Translations under genes and position numbers: made by a program
From: Candidatus Poseidoniaceae archaeon
GTDB lineage: Archaea > Thermoplasmatota > Poseidoniia > Poseidoniales > Poseidoniaceae
NCBI GenBank assembly: GCA_022425585.1
Contig: JAKMFF010000129.1
Coordinates: 1 to 6,629 of the forward strand
Direction: 5' to 3'
Length of the DNA stretch: 6,629 bases
The notes under the pieces: generated by a model
The model's input: the letters and a program-made list of their open reading frames with translations, nothing else
Database searches by the model: none
What the model was told of the DNA's origin: nothing
Shown here: piece by piece, positions 1-6,390 of the stretch
Numbering within the stretch: position 1 is the stretch's first letter
How the letters are laid out: every line of letters begins with the position of its first letter

Positions 1-696
1 TTAGAAGACAAATGGATGAGCGGAATGCAAGGCAGGTTCAATACCGCCACAGAAGAGAGAAAACCGCTGATGATAATGTTTGATGAAGAGGACAACATTG
101 TATCCACCGAAGTGGCAGCCCTAACCATTGTCGCAAACGGCTTTGATGGAGGCGAGGAGATACGCTTAGAATATCCTGGTAAAGGTACTGAATTCTATTC
201 CTACAATGTTAATGACGGAATGGGCTGGAAAAGAGGGGCAAATGCAGAAGAGACTGCAAGATCGATTGCCAACGTGATAAACAATAAATCAAACCTCGTA
301 TTTGCCAATGCCAAAGGTACGAGAGTTTCCTTCGAATTAAGAAATGAAAGCCTAAAGCGAGAATCGTTAGTTTTGTTCGTTGATGACCCTGGTGGTACTG
401 ATATTGTAGCTGAAAAGAATGGAATAATTTTAGACGCTAGAAATGCCAGTGACTTTGAAGATTACCGAAATGTAGTAGAGATGGTATTGGAAGATGGCAT
501 TATTTCTCCAAGTGAAGACCAATTATTGTGGTCACTTAGACAAGAATTAGGCATTGATGATGCCTATCACATCCAAATGGTTATCGAAATGTGTGGTGAA
601 AATACCCTCAAAGAATGTACTTCATGTTCAGCAATGGCCGAATTATATGTTGAATATGGTACATGGTACTGTCATTCATGTGAAGAGTGGTGTTAG
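1..696 (+). CDS. Uncharacterised acidic protein with C-terminal zinc ribbon (5' end possibly outside window)
   Basis: I do not recognise this protein as a named family. The frame is open to the window edge (codons for LEDKW precede the ATG at 16), so the gene may start upstream; if ATG 16 is the start it has 226 residues, and the numbering below uses that. Residues about 30-125 look beta-rich, with a pattern of hydrophobic strand, glycine turn, an AEETARSIANVINN helix, then a VxFANAKGTRVSFEL strand pair. This is reminiscent of a small sandwich domain common in phage tail and other surface proteins, though by pattern only. Residues about 148-192 are an acidic helical segment (EDGIISPSEDQLLWSL, then LGIDDAYH) of a TerB-like or EF-hand-like style. 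The end holds Cys201, 204, 219 and 222 (CxxC-x14-CxxC), probably one zinc site, plus a terminal Cys226. No membrane helix is visible. Function is unknown. Confidence 0.72.
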   Translation, partial: LEDKWMSGMQGRFNTATEERKPLMIMFDEEDNIVSTEVAALTIVANGFDGGEEIRLEYPGKGTEFYSYNVNDGMGWKRGANAEETARSIANVINNKSNLVFANAKGTRVSFELRNESLKRESLVLFVDDPGGTDIVAEKNGIILDARNASDFEDYRNVVEMVLEDGIISPSEDQLLWSLRQELGIDDAYHIQMVIEMCGENTLKECTSCSAMAELYVEYGTWYCHSCEEWC

Positions 697-730
697 TCAA
701 TAAAATACCCTCGAGTAATATATTCTATAG

Positions 731-740
731 ATTTTATATT
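731..740 (+). promoter_or_regulatory. Possible archaeal TATA box for the actin-like gene
   Basis: ATTTTATATT resembles the archaeal TATA consensus and is the best match in the spacer. Transcription would be expected about 25 bases downstream, near 760-765, giving a leader of roughly 60 bases before the ATG at 823. A second AT-rich stretch at 757-770 would give a shorter leader. No clear BRE purine pair precedes either site, so this is a weak call. Confidence 0.3.
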
Positions 741-807
741 GCGAATATTTGAGCCTAAATTTACTTATTTGCATAGGGATTATTCATAAGGTATGTCGCA
801 ATGGGAT

Positions 808-813
808 GGGTGA
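808..813 (+). promoter_or_regulatory. Shine-Dalgarno site that decides the actin-like gene start
   Basis: GGGTGA matches the GGTGA core complementary to the 3' end of archaeal 16S rRNA. It lies nine bases before the ATG at 823 but directly abuts the in-frame GTG at 814, so it supports 823 as the start. An in-frame stop (TGA, 811-813) excludes any longer version. Confidence 0.5.
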
Positions 814-822
814 GTGAGTCAC

Positions 823-1848
823 ATGGCTGGAGATGTATTGTATATTGGAATTGATTTAGGAACCTTTCGCTCTGTGATGGTTTCCTCTGATAGTCACGAA
901 GAAGAAGAATTAACTGTTATTGGAACCCCAAAAGATCCAATTGCAAGAAATTTCTTGAAGAGAGATGTTTTGTTTGGTGAAGAAGCATTGAAAAATAGAC
1001 TTGCACTAAATCTGTTTAGACCTCTAGAACATGGGGTAATCAAAGATACTAACGAAGACAGAGATTTCATCGCTCACTTCATTACTCACCTAATCTCACT
1101 TTCCGACCCAGAAGATTACGACCGTGTAGTTGCTGTTATCGGAGCGCCTGCTGAAGCAAGTTATGTTGACAAGACCGCTATCTTTGACGCAGCTGCAGGC
1201 ACTGTTAACGCAGCCATGATTATATCAGAACCATTCGCTGTGGCATACGCACTAGACATGCTTGAACATACTTTGGTCATCGATATTGGAGCAGGTACTA
1301 CTGACCTGTGCAGAGTATATGGAACCATACCTAGCCCAGAAGATCAAATGCATACTGAGTATGCTGGAGACTATGTCGATAGGAAAATTATTGAAGAAGT
1401 ACAATCAAAGTATAGTGGTGCACAAATTACCAAAGACATGGCAAGAAGATGGAAGGAGCAACATTCTTTCGTCAGCACCTCAACACCAGACGCACCAATT
1501 ATGGTTGACTTTTCCATCGAAGGCAAAGCAATGACTCTAGACATCACAGATTGTGTTCAAAAAGCGTGTGAATCAATCGTCGACCCTATTGTTGAGAATG
1601 TCAAGAAACTGATTTCCAGTTCCAACCCAGAGTACCAAGACGCCTTTAGAAGAAACATGATTCTAGCAGGCGGTGGCTCAGGAATAAGTGGACTTGGCGC
1701 TATGATTGAAAGAAAACTTTCCGACCTTGGAGACGTTAGCGTACACGTTGTCGACGACCCTGTTCGCCTAGGTGCAATGGGCGGTCTAAGACTGGCTATG
1801 GAAGTTCCAGAAGAGATGTGGAAGAACCTAACTCTAGCATCACGCTGA
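823..1848 (+). CDS. MamK-like (MreB/MamK family) actin-like ATPase
   Basis: This is a 341-residue protein of the actin/Hsp70 ATPase superfamily, expected to form ATP-dependent cytoplasmic filaments. All nucleotide-binding signatures are present: phosphate-1 IGIDLGT (8-14), catalytic-region SEPF with Glu136, phosphate-2 VIDIGAGTTD (152-161, Asp154) and the adenosine motif ILAGGGSGISGL (280-291). Glu136 and Asp154 line up with the MamK ATPase residues I recall as E143 and D161, at the same offset. MamK-type stretches are visible: TPKD near 35, VIGAPAEAS near 105-113, PSPEDQ after phosphate-2, AGDYVDR, KEQHSFV and NPEYQ. Length also fits MamK (about 350). MreB, ParM and crenactin lack several of these. 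No amphipathic or transmembrane N-terminus is seen, so the protein is probably cytosolic. ATG 823 is preferred over GTG 814 on ribosome-site spacing. No mam or mms genes lie nearby, so a magnetosome role is not supported. The MamK comparison is from memory of the family, not an alignment run. Confidence 0.88.
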   Translation: MAGDVLYIGIDLGTFRSVMVSSDSHEEEELTVIGTPKDPIARNFLKRDVLFGEEALKNRLALNLFRPLEHGVIKDTNEDRDFIAHFITHLISLSDPEDYDRVVAVIGAPAEASYVDKTAIFDAAAGTVNAAMIISEPFAVAYALDMLEHTLVIDIGAGTTDLCRVYGTIPSPEDQMHTEYAGDYVDRKIIEEVQSKYSGAQITKDMARRWKEQHSFVSTSTPDAPIMVDFSIEGKAMTLDITDCVQKACESIVDPIVENVKKLISSSNPEYQDAFRRNMILAGGGSGISGLGAMIERKLSDLGDVSVHVVDDPVRLGAMGGLRLAMEVPEEMWKNLTLASR

Positions 1849-1854
1849 TTAGTA

Positions 1855-2490
1855 TTATTCTTCTTCAAGTGCACCATACTTGGCTGCTAGTTCTGGATCT
1901 ATCAGTGAAGCTTGACAATGTGGGCATTTATCACTTGAACTCAGCATTGAAGGTCGAATGGCAAGTACTGCCATACATTTTGGACATGCTGCTAACATTT
2001 CTCCGTGTTCTAATTGGAAATCCATAGAACTTGATTCACTGTTGAAATAACCAATCTTGTAAACCGGGTTAAAATGGTACAAAAATCGTCTAAATGAACC
2101 TAATGTAGCCCATCCAGTCAAGAATAAGAACAGCAGACCGCCCAGATTTCCAGTCATTACGATAACTAGTGAATCTATTGCATTGATACCAAAGAATAAT
2201 CCGGCGATTAAAATCAATGTTGCTGCTGGCCAGTATGCCCATTTTGTACGATTTCTGTAAGAACTCCATATGATAAAATTGCCCACTGATACAAACCCGA
2301 GAGTCGCAGTAGATGCGGATGGCGAAATCATACCCGAAATCGCCCAAAACAAATACATCACAATCAGACCATCAATAAATACAATGAATGATGTACCACG
2401 GTGGATTCTGTCAAACACACTATTGCTAGCGGTCAAGGAATTAGGACTCATGCCTGCTACCACTAACTGGTCACCTCTACTTGAGCCCAT
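1855..2490 (-). CDS. Four-helix membrane protein with C-terminal zinc ribbon
   Basis: This 211-residue protein belongs to no family I can name. After a polar N-terminus of about 33 residues it has four probable membrane helices at roughly 34-53, 58-76, 85-103 and 107-130. These are followed by a soluble tail whose CPKC (169-172) and CPHC (189-192) pairs should bind one zinc ion. Basic residues in loops (RNRTK at 79-83, RRFLYH from 134) suggest the tail is cytoplasmic. The ATG at 2490 is not backed by a clear ribosome site; the in-frame ATG at 2451 (MSPNSL) is a possible alternative that leaves all four helices intact. The gene ends six bases from the stop of the converging actin-like gene and is divergent from coaBC. 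A regulatory or adaptor role is possible but not shown. Confidence 0.75.
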   Translation of the reverse strand: MGSSRGDQLVVAGMSPNSLTASNSVFDRIHRGTSFIVFIDGLIVMYLFWAISGMISPSASTATLGFVSVGNFIIWSSYRNRTKWAYWPAATLILIAGLFFGINAIDSLVIVMTGNLGGLLFLFLTGWATLGSFRRFLYHFNPVYKIGYFNSESSSMDFQLEHGEMLAACPKCMAVLAIRPSMLSSSDKCPHCQASLIDPELAAKYGALEEE

Positions 2491-2588
2491 GTAGCCTTGC
2501 TATCATTCACTAATCTTGAACCATTGGTTTACAATCTCATTAACATATTCAACGAAGGTGTCAAATTTGGACAGCCGTTGCCCCAACC
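2491..2588. promoter_or_regulatory. Divergent intergenic region between the membrane protein gene and coaBC
   Basis: This 98-base spacer must hold the promoters for both diverging genes. For coaBC the best TATA-like element is TAACATATTC at 2541-2550, which would place transcription start near 2571 and give a short leader to the ATG at 2589. No clear TATA element is seen for the minus-strand gene, and no strong operator-like palindrome is apparent. Confidence 0.4.
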
Positions 2589-3785
2589 ATGGCGATGCGT
2601 GATACGGATGTTGAAATTCGTGGCGATAGCCTAGCGAAGATGCGAATTTTGTTAGGCGTAAGTGGCGGAATTGCCGCAGTTGATACAGTTAGATTAGCCA
2701 GAGAACTTCGACGTCATGGAGCGATTGTCAGTGTTATGATGACGCATTCTGCCCAAAAAATAATCAGTCCATTAGCAATAGAATGGGCGACACAATCACC
2801 AGTAATAACTGACTGGGAAAGTGATTTGACTGCCCTTGAAGAGGTGGATGGAATTCTTATTGCACCAACCACAAGAGACCTAATGGCTAGTTATCTGCAT
2901 GGATTGCAACACGGACCTATACTGATGGCTCTTAGCGCTGCAAGAACCAGAGAGTGTCCCGTAATGATGATTCCAAGCATGCATGCAGACTTAGCAAACG
3001 ACCCCGTTACCTCTGAAATAGTTGACGAAGTTAGACACAAAGGAATTGAAGTACATTGGGGCAAGGAAGACGAAGGAAAAAGAAAAACTCCACCACATGA
3101 AGAGATTGTGGCAAGATTTGCTAATTATGTCAATTCCAAAAAAACTCATCGAAAATCTGTAGTGATTACCCTTGGTGCTACACGTTCACCAATTGACGAT
3201 ATTAGATTTATCCAAAACACTAGTAGTGGCTCTACTGGATTTGCTATTGCTGATGATTTATTCCGTCATGGTCATGACGTTACTTGTGTAAAAGGAATTA
3301 CTAGTGTAGTTACCCCTAATTGGTTACCGTTGATTATCCCTGCTGATTCACCTGAAGAAATGCTTAATGAATTATTCGCCCTTACTAATGATAACATCGA
3401 GGCTTGGGTTCATTCTGCTGCAGTATTAGATTACGTTGTTGGAAATAGCGCTGAAGGAAAATTAGCTAGTCAGCAAGGTCCACTAGATGTCAAATTAATT
3501 GAAAGTCCAAAACACATTTTAGCACTGACAGAAAAATGTCAAGATTCTGTGAGAATAGGATTTAAGTTAGAGACAGGAATAAAACAAAAGGAACTTGTTA
3601 GAAGAGCCTTAGCCCAAATAGAGCATGCAAATATGACTGCTGTAGTGGCTAATCGCTTAGAAGACCTCAATGATTCAAGTAAACCAAGAGCATACTTAGT
3701 GGACAGAACTGGTTCAGATTTTATGTTGCAAACAATCGGTGACATGTGTACAGCAGTTCGTACCTTGATTGAACGAGGAAATTAG
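2589..3785 (+). CDS. coaBC: Bifunctional phosphopantothenoylcysteine decarboxylase / phosphopantothenate-cysteine ligase
   Basis: CoaBC (Dfp) joins cysteine to 4'-phosphopantothenate with a nucleotide triphosphate and then decarboxylates the product to 4'-phosphopantetheine, the middle of CoA synthesis. At 398 residues it has the usual two-domain length. The N-terminal flavoprotein (about 18-180) shows LLGVSGGIAAVD, VMMTHSA, the IAPTT loop (91-95) and the IPSMH substrate loop (128-132). The C-terminal ligase (about 188-398) shows ITLGATRSPIDDIRFIQNTSSG (193-214), SAAVLDY (276-282), GKL (290-292), GFKLET (324-329) and VVANRL. Two active-site features deviate: the loop that usually reads HIxLxxxAD reads SDLTALEEVD with no histidine, and PxMN reads PSMH, which I believe is common in archaea. 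The start is uncertain; ATG 2640 (MRILLGVSGG) begins right at the conserved fold, and residues 1-17 may be non-coding. It is probably co-transcribed with trmY. Confidence 0.93.
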   Translation: MAMRDTDVEIRGDSLAKMRILLGVSGGIAAVDTVRLARELRRHGAIVSVMMTHSAQKIISPLAIEWATQSPVITDWESDLTALEEVDGILIAPTTRDLMASYLHGLQHGPILMALSAARTRECPVMMIPSMHADLANDPVTSEIVDEVRHKGIEVHWGKEDEGKRKTPPHEEIVARFANYVNSKKTHRKSVVITLGATRSPIDDIRFIQNTSSGSTGFAIADDLFRHGHDVTCVKGITSVVTPNWLPLIIPADSPEEMLNELFALTNDNIEAWVHSAAVLDYVVGNSAEGKLASQQGPLDVKLIESPKHILALTEKCQDSVRIGFKLETGIKQKELVRRALAQIEHANMTAVVANRLEDLNDSSKPRAYLVDRTGSDFMLQTIGDMCTAVRTLIERGN

Positions 3786-3788
3786 GTG
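3784..3788 (+). promoter_or_regulatory. Shine-Dalgarno site that decides the trmY start
   Basis: AGGTG overlaps the coaBC stop codon and lies five bases before the ATG at 3794, leaving only two bases to the in-frame TTG at 3791. This favours ATG 3794 and suggests translational coupling between coaBC and trmY. Confidence 0.5.
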
Positions 3789-3793
3789 TTTTG

Positions 3794-4414
3794 ATGCGCA
3801 GATTTGTCATAATTGGACATCGAGCAATGTCTCAAGGAAAACTACCGATTAGTGATTTAGCAAGTGGTGCGGGAAGGGTCGATGTCTTAGTTAGAGCAAT
3901 CATGTCATCCTTGTTAACCAGTCATGGAATTCGCCAAGACACTGAAGTAATCATCCACTTACAAGGCGGGCCTGGGCCATATCGAAGAATAAAATTTGTT
4001 GGTAATGAACTACGAGGCATGCACGCTGAAGAGCGTTCGGTTGCTGGTTTGATTGGTAAAATAATCAAGCAACCAACACCACCAATCGGTATATGGCGTA
4101 GAGTATCTGAAGGGTTATACGAATCTGGTGGAGATATTGATGATACAGTAAGAGAACATTCTCGATCCAAAATAGTAGTACTAGATGCTGAGCAAACCTC
4201 ATTGTGGTCGTTAGATGCCAAGATAACCAACAACGAAATTAGCAAAGACGACTTTGATGTTACTTTTATCTTGAGTGATGACAAACCATTAGAGTTAGAA
4301 ATCAGTGGTAATATTGTTTCTCGGTCAATTGGTTCACAGTGGCTACAGGGTCACATCGCAATTGGAATATGCCACTTTTTGTTAGACCAACACGTGCCAC
4401 TTAATGTTGATTAA
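3794..4414 (+). CDS. trmY: tRNA (pseudouridine(54)-N1)-methyltransferase TrmY
   Basis: TrmY is a SPOUT-class enzyme that uses S-adenosylmethionine to turn pseudouridine 54 in the T-loop of archaeal tRNAs into N1-methylpseudouridine, the archaeal counterpart of ribothymidine 54. The 206-residue product follows the family from end to end: RRFVIIGHRA at the start, SGAGRVDVLVRAI (24-36), SHGIRQD (43-49), the GGPGPYRRIKFVGNELRGM region (58-76) with AEERS (78-82), FILSD (158-162), and the C-terminal knot region SIGSQWLQGHIAI (178-190) ending near LLDQ. The middle segment (about 110-150) is less like the family norm. The gene begins eight bases after the coaBC stop, with a good ribosome site. Its last 14 bases overlap the end of the converging surE-like gene. 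This family is the strongest marker in the window that the DNA is archaeal. Confidence 0.92.
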   Translation: MRRFVIIGHRAMSQGKLPISDLASGAGRVDVLVRAIMSSLLTSHGIRQDTEVIIHLQGGPGPYRRIKFVGNELRGMHAEERSVAGLIGKIIKQPTPPIGIWRRVSEGLYESGGDIDDTVREHSRSKIVVLDAEQTSLWSLDAKITNNEISKDDFDVTFILSDDKPLELEISGNIVSRSIGSQWLQGHIAIGICHFLLDQHVPLNVD

Positions 4415-5384
4415 ACCAATCTGGATAACCTTTAGCATCTTCTTTTAAAGCATGCTTCAAGATTTGACCATCGACTGCTAGAGGATGAGTTTGTGGCCAA
4501 GTCGGTAAGCAGGAAATACTCGCTTTTTGTACCTCAACTGCATCACAATCGCTCTTATCGATTTGAGTATGATCAATACTTGCCGCACCAATGGTGAAAG
4601 TGGCAGTAGAATGCGAATCAGTATCTTGGATACTGATGGCATCACGATACCATCGCATACCAAGCCTAGTACTGGTAAACTGACCAGCCCAATCTGTTGG
4701 AACATTCAAGTTAAGCATCAAATCACCTTGGAAAAAGGCACTTCTTAGTGATTCATTTGCATTAGAAAACTCGAGACTGTCTGGTGATGGCCAGTTGCTA
4801 AGATATTCTTGGTCAAAATCAAGATTAGGTCTGCGCAAATTTTGGGGAACCATTGGTAAAAACTCTAGAACTCGTTCAACGAATTCTACGGTTGCATCAA
4901 TCGCAACGTCCATGTTGGTTTCATCAAAAGATGCTAGAGATGAGGCAATTGCTGGCATCCCATAGAGCCCAGCCTCCCTGGCAGCACCCATTGTACCACT
5001 ATGATAGGAGTCTTGTGACATATTTGGCCCGAGGTTTACTCCTGATACAACTAGTCTAGGAATGATATCTGGTAAGATATGTTCCAATCCACCATCTAAG
5101 GATACAATCATAGTATCACATGGTGACCCTTCTAATTCTAACAATTTCAAATTTTCTGGTGAAGAGAGATTCCAAGATTTGAATAAATCTTCTCGATATC
5201 GCCACTTAATTGGTTTCATTAAATTTATTCGCATTCCAGTTGCTGAATGATTATCTTTCGGTGCAAAAACCACTACTTTGTGCCCTCGAGAATTTAATTT
5301 TTGCACTAACTTTTGCATACCAATAGCTTCAATTCCGTCATCGTTGGTCAGTAGTAGCCAGCCTAGAGTTGAGTCTTCTGTCAT
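4401..5384 (-). CDS. surE: SurE-type 5'/3'-nucleotidase, enlarged form
   Basis: SurE enzymes are metal-dependent acid-type phosphatases that dephosphorylate nucleoside monophosphates and sometimes polyphosphate, in the cytoplasm. The signature is complete: LLTNDDG (11-17) with metal ligands Asp15 and Asp16, APKDNHSATG (41-50) with Ser47, GSPCD (86-90) where the family usually has GTPxDC, VVSGVNLGPN (112-121) with Asn117, and HSGTMGAAREA (128-138). LNLNVP (224-229) and a SDCDAVEVQKASISCLP segment (278-294) match the family's C-terminal part. At 327 residues it is well above the usual 250 or so. The extra length is mainly a polar stretch at about 180-220, plus some at 60-80 and at the C-terminus. 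The ATG at 5384 follows the transporter stop by eight bases, with AAGGA just upstream, so the two are probably one transcript. Confidence 0.92.
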   Translation of the reverse strand: MTEDSTLGWLLLTNDDGIEAIGMQKLVQKLNSRGHKVVVFAPKDNHSATGMRINLMKPIKWRYREDLFKSWNLSSPENLKLLELEGSPCDTMIVSLDGGLEHILPDIIPRLVVSGVNLGPNMSQDSYHSGTMGAAREAGLYGMPAIASSLASFDETNMDVAIDATVEFVERVLEFLPMVPQNLRRPNLDFDQEYLSNWPSPDSLEFSNANESLRSAFFQGDLMLNLNVPTDWAGQFTSTRLGMRWYRDAISIQDTDSHSTATFTIGAASIDHTQIDKSDCDAVEVQKASISCLPTWPQTHPLAVDGQILKHALKEDAKGYPDWFNQH

Positions 5385-5392
5385 AACAATCC

Positions 5393-6379
5393 TTAATCCG
5401 TGCTCACTGCACTCAGTGTTTCATTGTTCGTATCTTGCTGTGGAGTACCGATTATGACTAAAACGATACCTGAGATGAGAACCGGTCCACCAATCCATGT
5501 CCAAAATCCGGGTAAACCTGAATCAAATAATATGTAACCAATAATCGAACCTATTATTGGCTCCATAGTAACGCTGGTTGAAACTACTAGTGGCGGAATG
5601 TATCGAAGGCAGGTATTAAGCCCAGTATGACCAAGTAGGCCAGCAATTAGAGCCAAGGCCAAAAACCACCAGAAATACGTTCCTTCAAGCCAGCCAAATA
5701 TTCCAAAACTACTGAATTCGTCTTCTAATAGCATTGACCCAGGAATCAATAAAATCGCGCCAATAAGAGTTACTGGAAAAGCATAGATGAATATTGGCAT
5801 CCATTTCCTGAGGACTCTACCACTAACGATATAGCCAACAACAAATATTGCACCTAAAAAGGCTAGAAAATCACCCCAAATAGTAACAGTTCTGCCGCCT
5901 TGTTCATCTCCAAGATCAATTAATGCTAATGCTGCGCCAACAAAACCAATACAAGCACCAATAATTTCTAAGCGATTTGGACTTCTATGCTTTTTGAATA
6001 ATCTAGCGATTAAGAGCATACCAAATACTATGATCAACGGATGTGCAGTAACAAAAAGTAATGAATGAGTCAGCGAGGTTTCATCTAAACTTGCCACCCA
6101 TGCACCGAAGTGTAGAGCCAAGAATAGTCCGCCACCAAACAGCCACATCAAGCTATCACGTTCTAGCATTCTATCTTTAATTTCTGCGCCATGAACTCGC
6201 CACTGCATTAACGCCAATGGAAATAACACAACCGAGGTCAACTGAAGACGCCATGAAGCACGCAATAGTGGTGGCACATCATCGACTTGTTGGAATAAAG
6301 CACCAGCGCTGGAAACTCCAAAGACTGCAGCGATAAGTAAGAACCACACCCAATTAGGGGTGGAGTTATTGTTCTGCAT
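5393..6379 (-). CDS. EamA/DMT-family transporter
   Basis: This 328-residue integral membrane protein has ten predicted helices arranged as two repeated EamA halves, the layout of the drug/metabolite transporter superfamily. Helices lie at roughly 11-29, 41-60, 77-96, 105-127, 138-156, 166-186, 195-217, 233-253, 263-285 and 293-312. Family-like features include LLRASWRLQL in helix 2, LHFGAWVASL leading into TSLTHSLLFVTAHPL (first half), and GHTGLNTCLRYIPPLVVST followed by TMEPIIGSIIGY (second half). The substrate cannot be read from sequence; members export amino acids, nucleobases or other small metabolites. ATG 6379 is preferred because GTGA lies five bases upstream; TTG 6394, which would overlap the stop of the preceding gene as TTGA, is an alternative adding five residues. 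It sits between a membrane-protein gene and surE in a tight minus-strand operon. Confidence 0.9.
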   Translation of the reverse strand: MQNNNSTPNWVWFLLIAAVFGVSSAGALFQQVDDVPPLLRASWRLQLTSVVLFPLALMQWRVHGAEIKDRMLERDSLMWLFGGGLFLALHFGAWVASLDETSLTHSLLFVTAHPLIIVFGMLLIARLFKKHRSPNRLEIIGACIGFVGAALALIDLGDEQGGRTVTIWGDFLAFLGAIFVVGYIVSGRVLRKWMPIFIYAFPVTLIGAILLIPGSMLLEDEFSSFGIFGWLEGTYFWWFLALALIAGLLGHTGLNTCLRYIPPLVVSTSVTMEPIIGSIIGYILFDSGLPGFWTWIGGPVLISGIVLVIIGTPQQDTNNETLSAVSTD

Positions 6380-6384
6380 CGTTT

Positions 6385-6388
6385 TCAC
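6385..6388 (-). promoter_or_regulatory. Short Shine-Dalgarno match for the EamA transporter
   Basis: On the minus strand GTGA lies five bases before the ATG at 6379 and just after the stop codon of the preceding gene. It favours ATG 6379 over TTG 6394 and fits coupled translation within the operon. A four-base match is weak evidence on its own. Confidence 0.35.
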
Positions 6389-6390
6389 AC

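Larger units (their letters stand above)
697..822. other. AT-rich intergenic spacer upstream of the actin-like gene
   Basis: This non-coding gap lies between the zinc-ribbon gene and the MamK-like actin gene. It is markedly AT-rich up to about position 790 and becomes G-rich just before the start codon. It should contain the end of the upstream transcript and the promoter of the actin gene. I see no convincing stem-loop terminator and no ORF of note. Confidence 0.6.

Noticed and set aside
697..780. Possible stem-loop terminator or AT-rich origin-like element after the first gene
   Set aside because: The inverted AT stretches (for example around 715-740) are short and could arise by base composition; no repeats typical of an archaeal origin and no replication gene are present.
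823..1848. The possibility that this is a magnetosome gene island
   Set aside because: Apart from the MamK-like actin, none of the neighbours resembles a magnetosome protein (MamA, B, E, I, M, O, Q or similar); they are CoA synthesis, tRNA modification, nucleotidase and transporter genes.
1557..1877. Minus-strand open frame of 106 codons across the end of the actin-like gene
   Set aside because: It lies antisense to the well-supported actin C-terminus including its adenosine motif, has low-complexity Ser/Pro/Arg composition and no recognisable domain; it is a shadow frame.
3922..4284. Minus-strand open frame of 120 codons opposite trmY
   Set aside because: It is entirely antisense to conserved TrmY motifs and has no domain-like features of its own.
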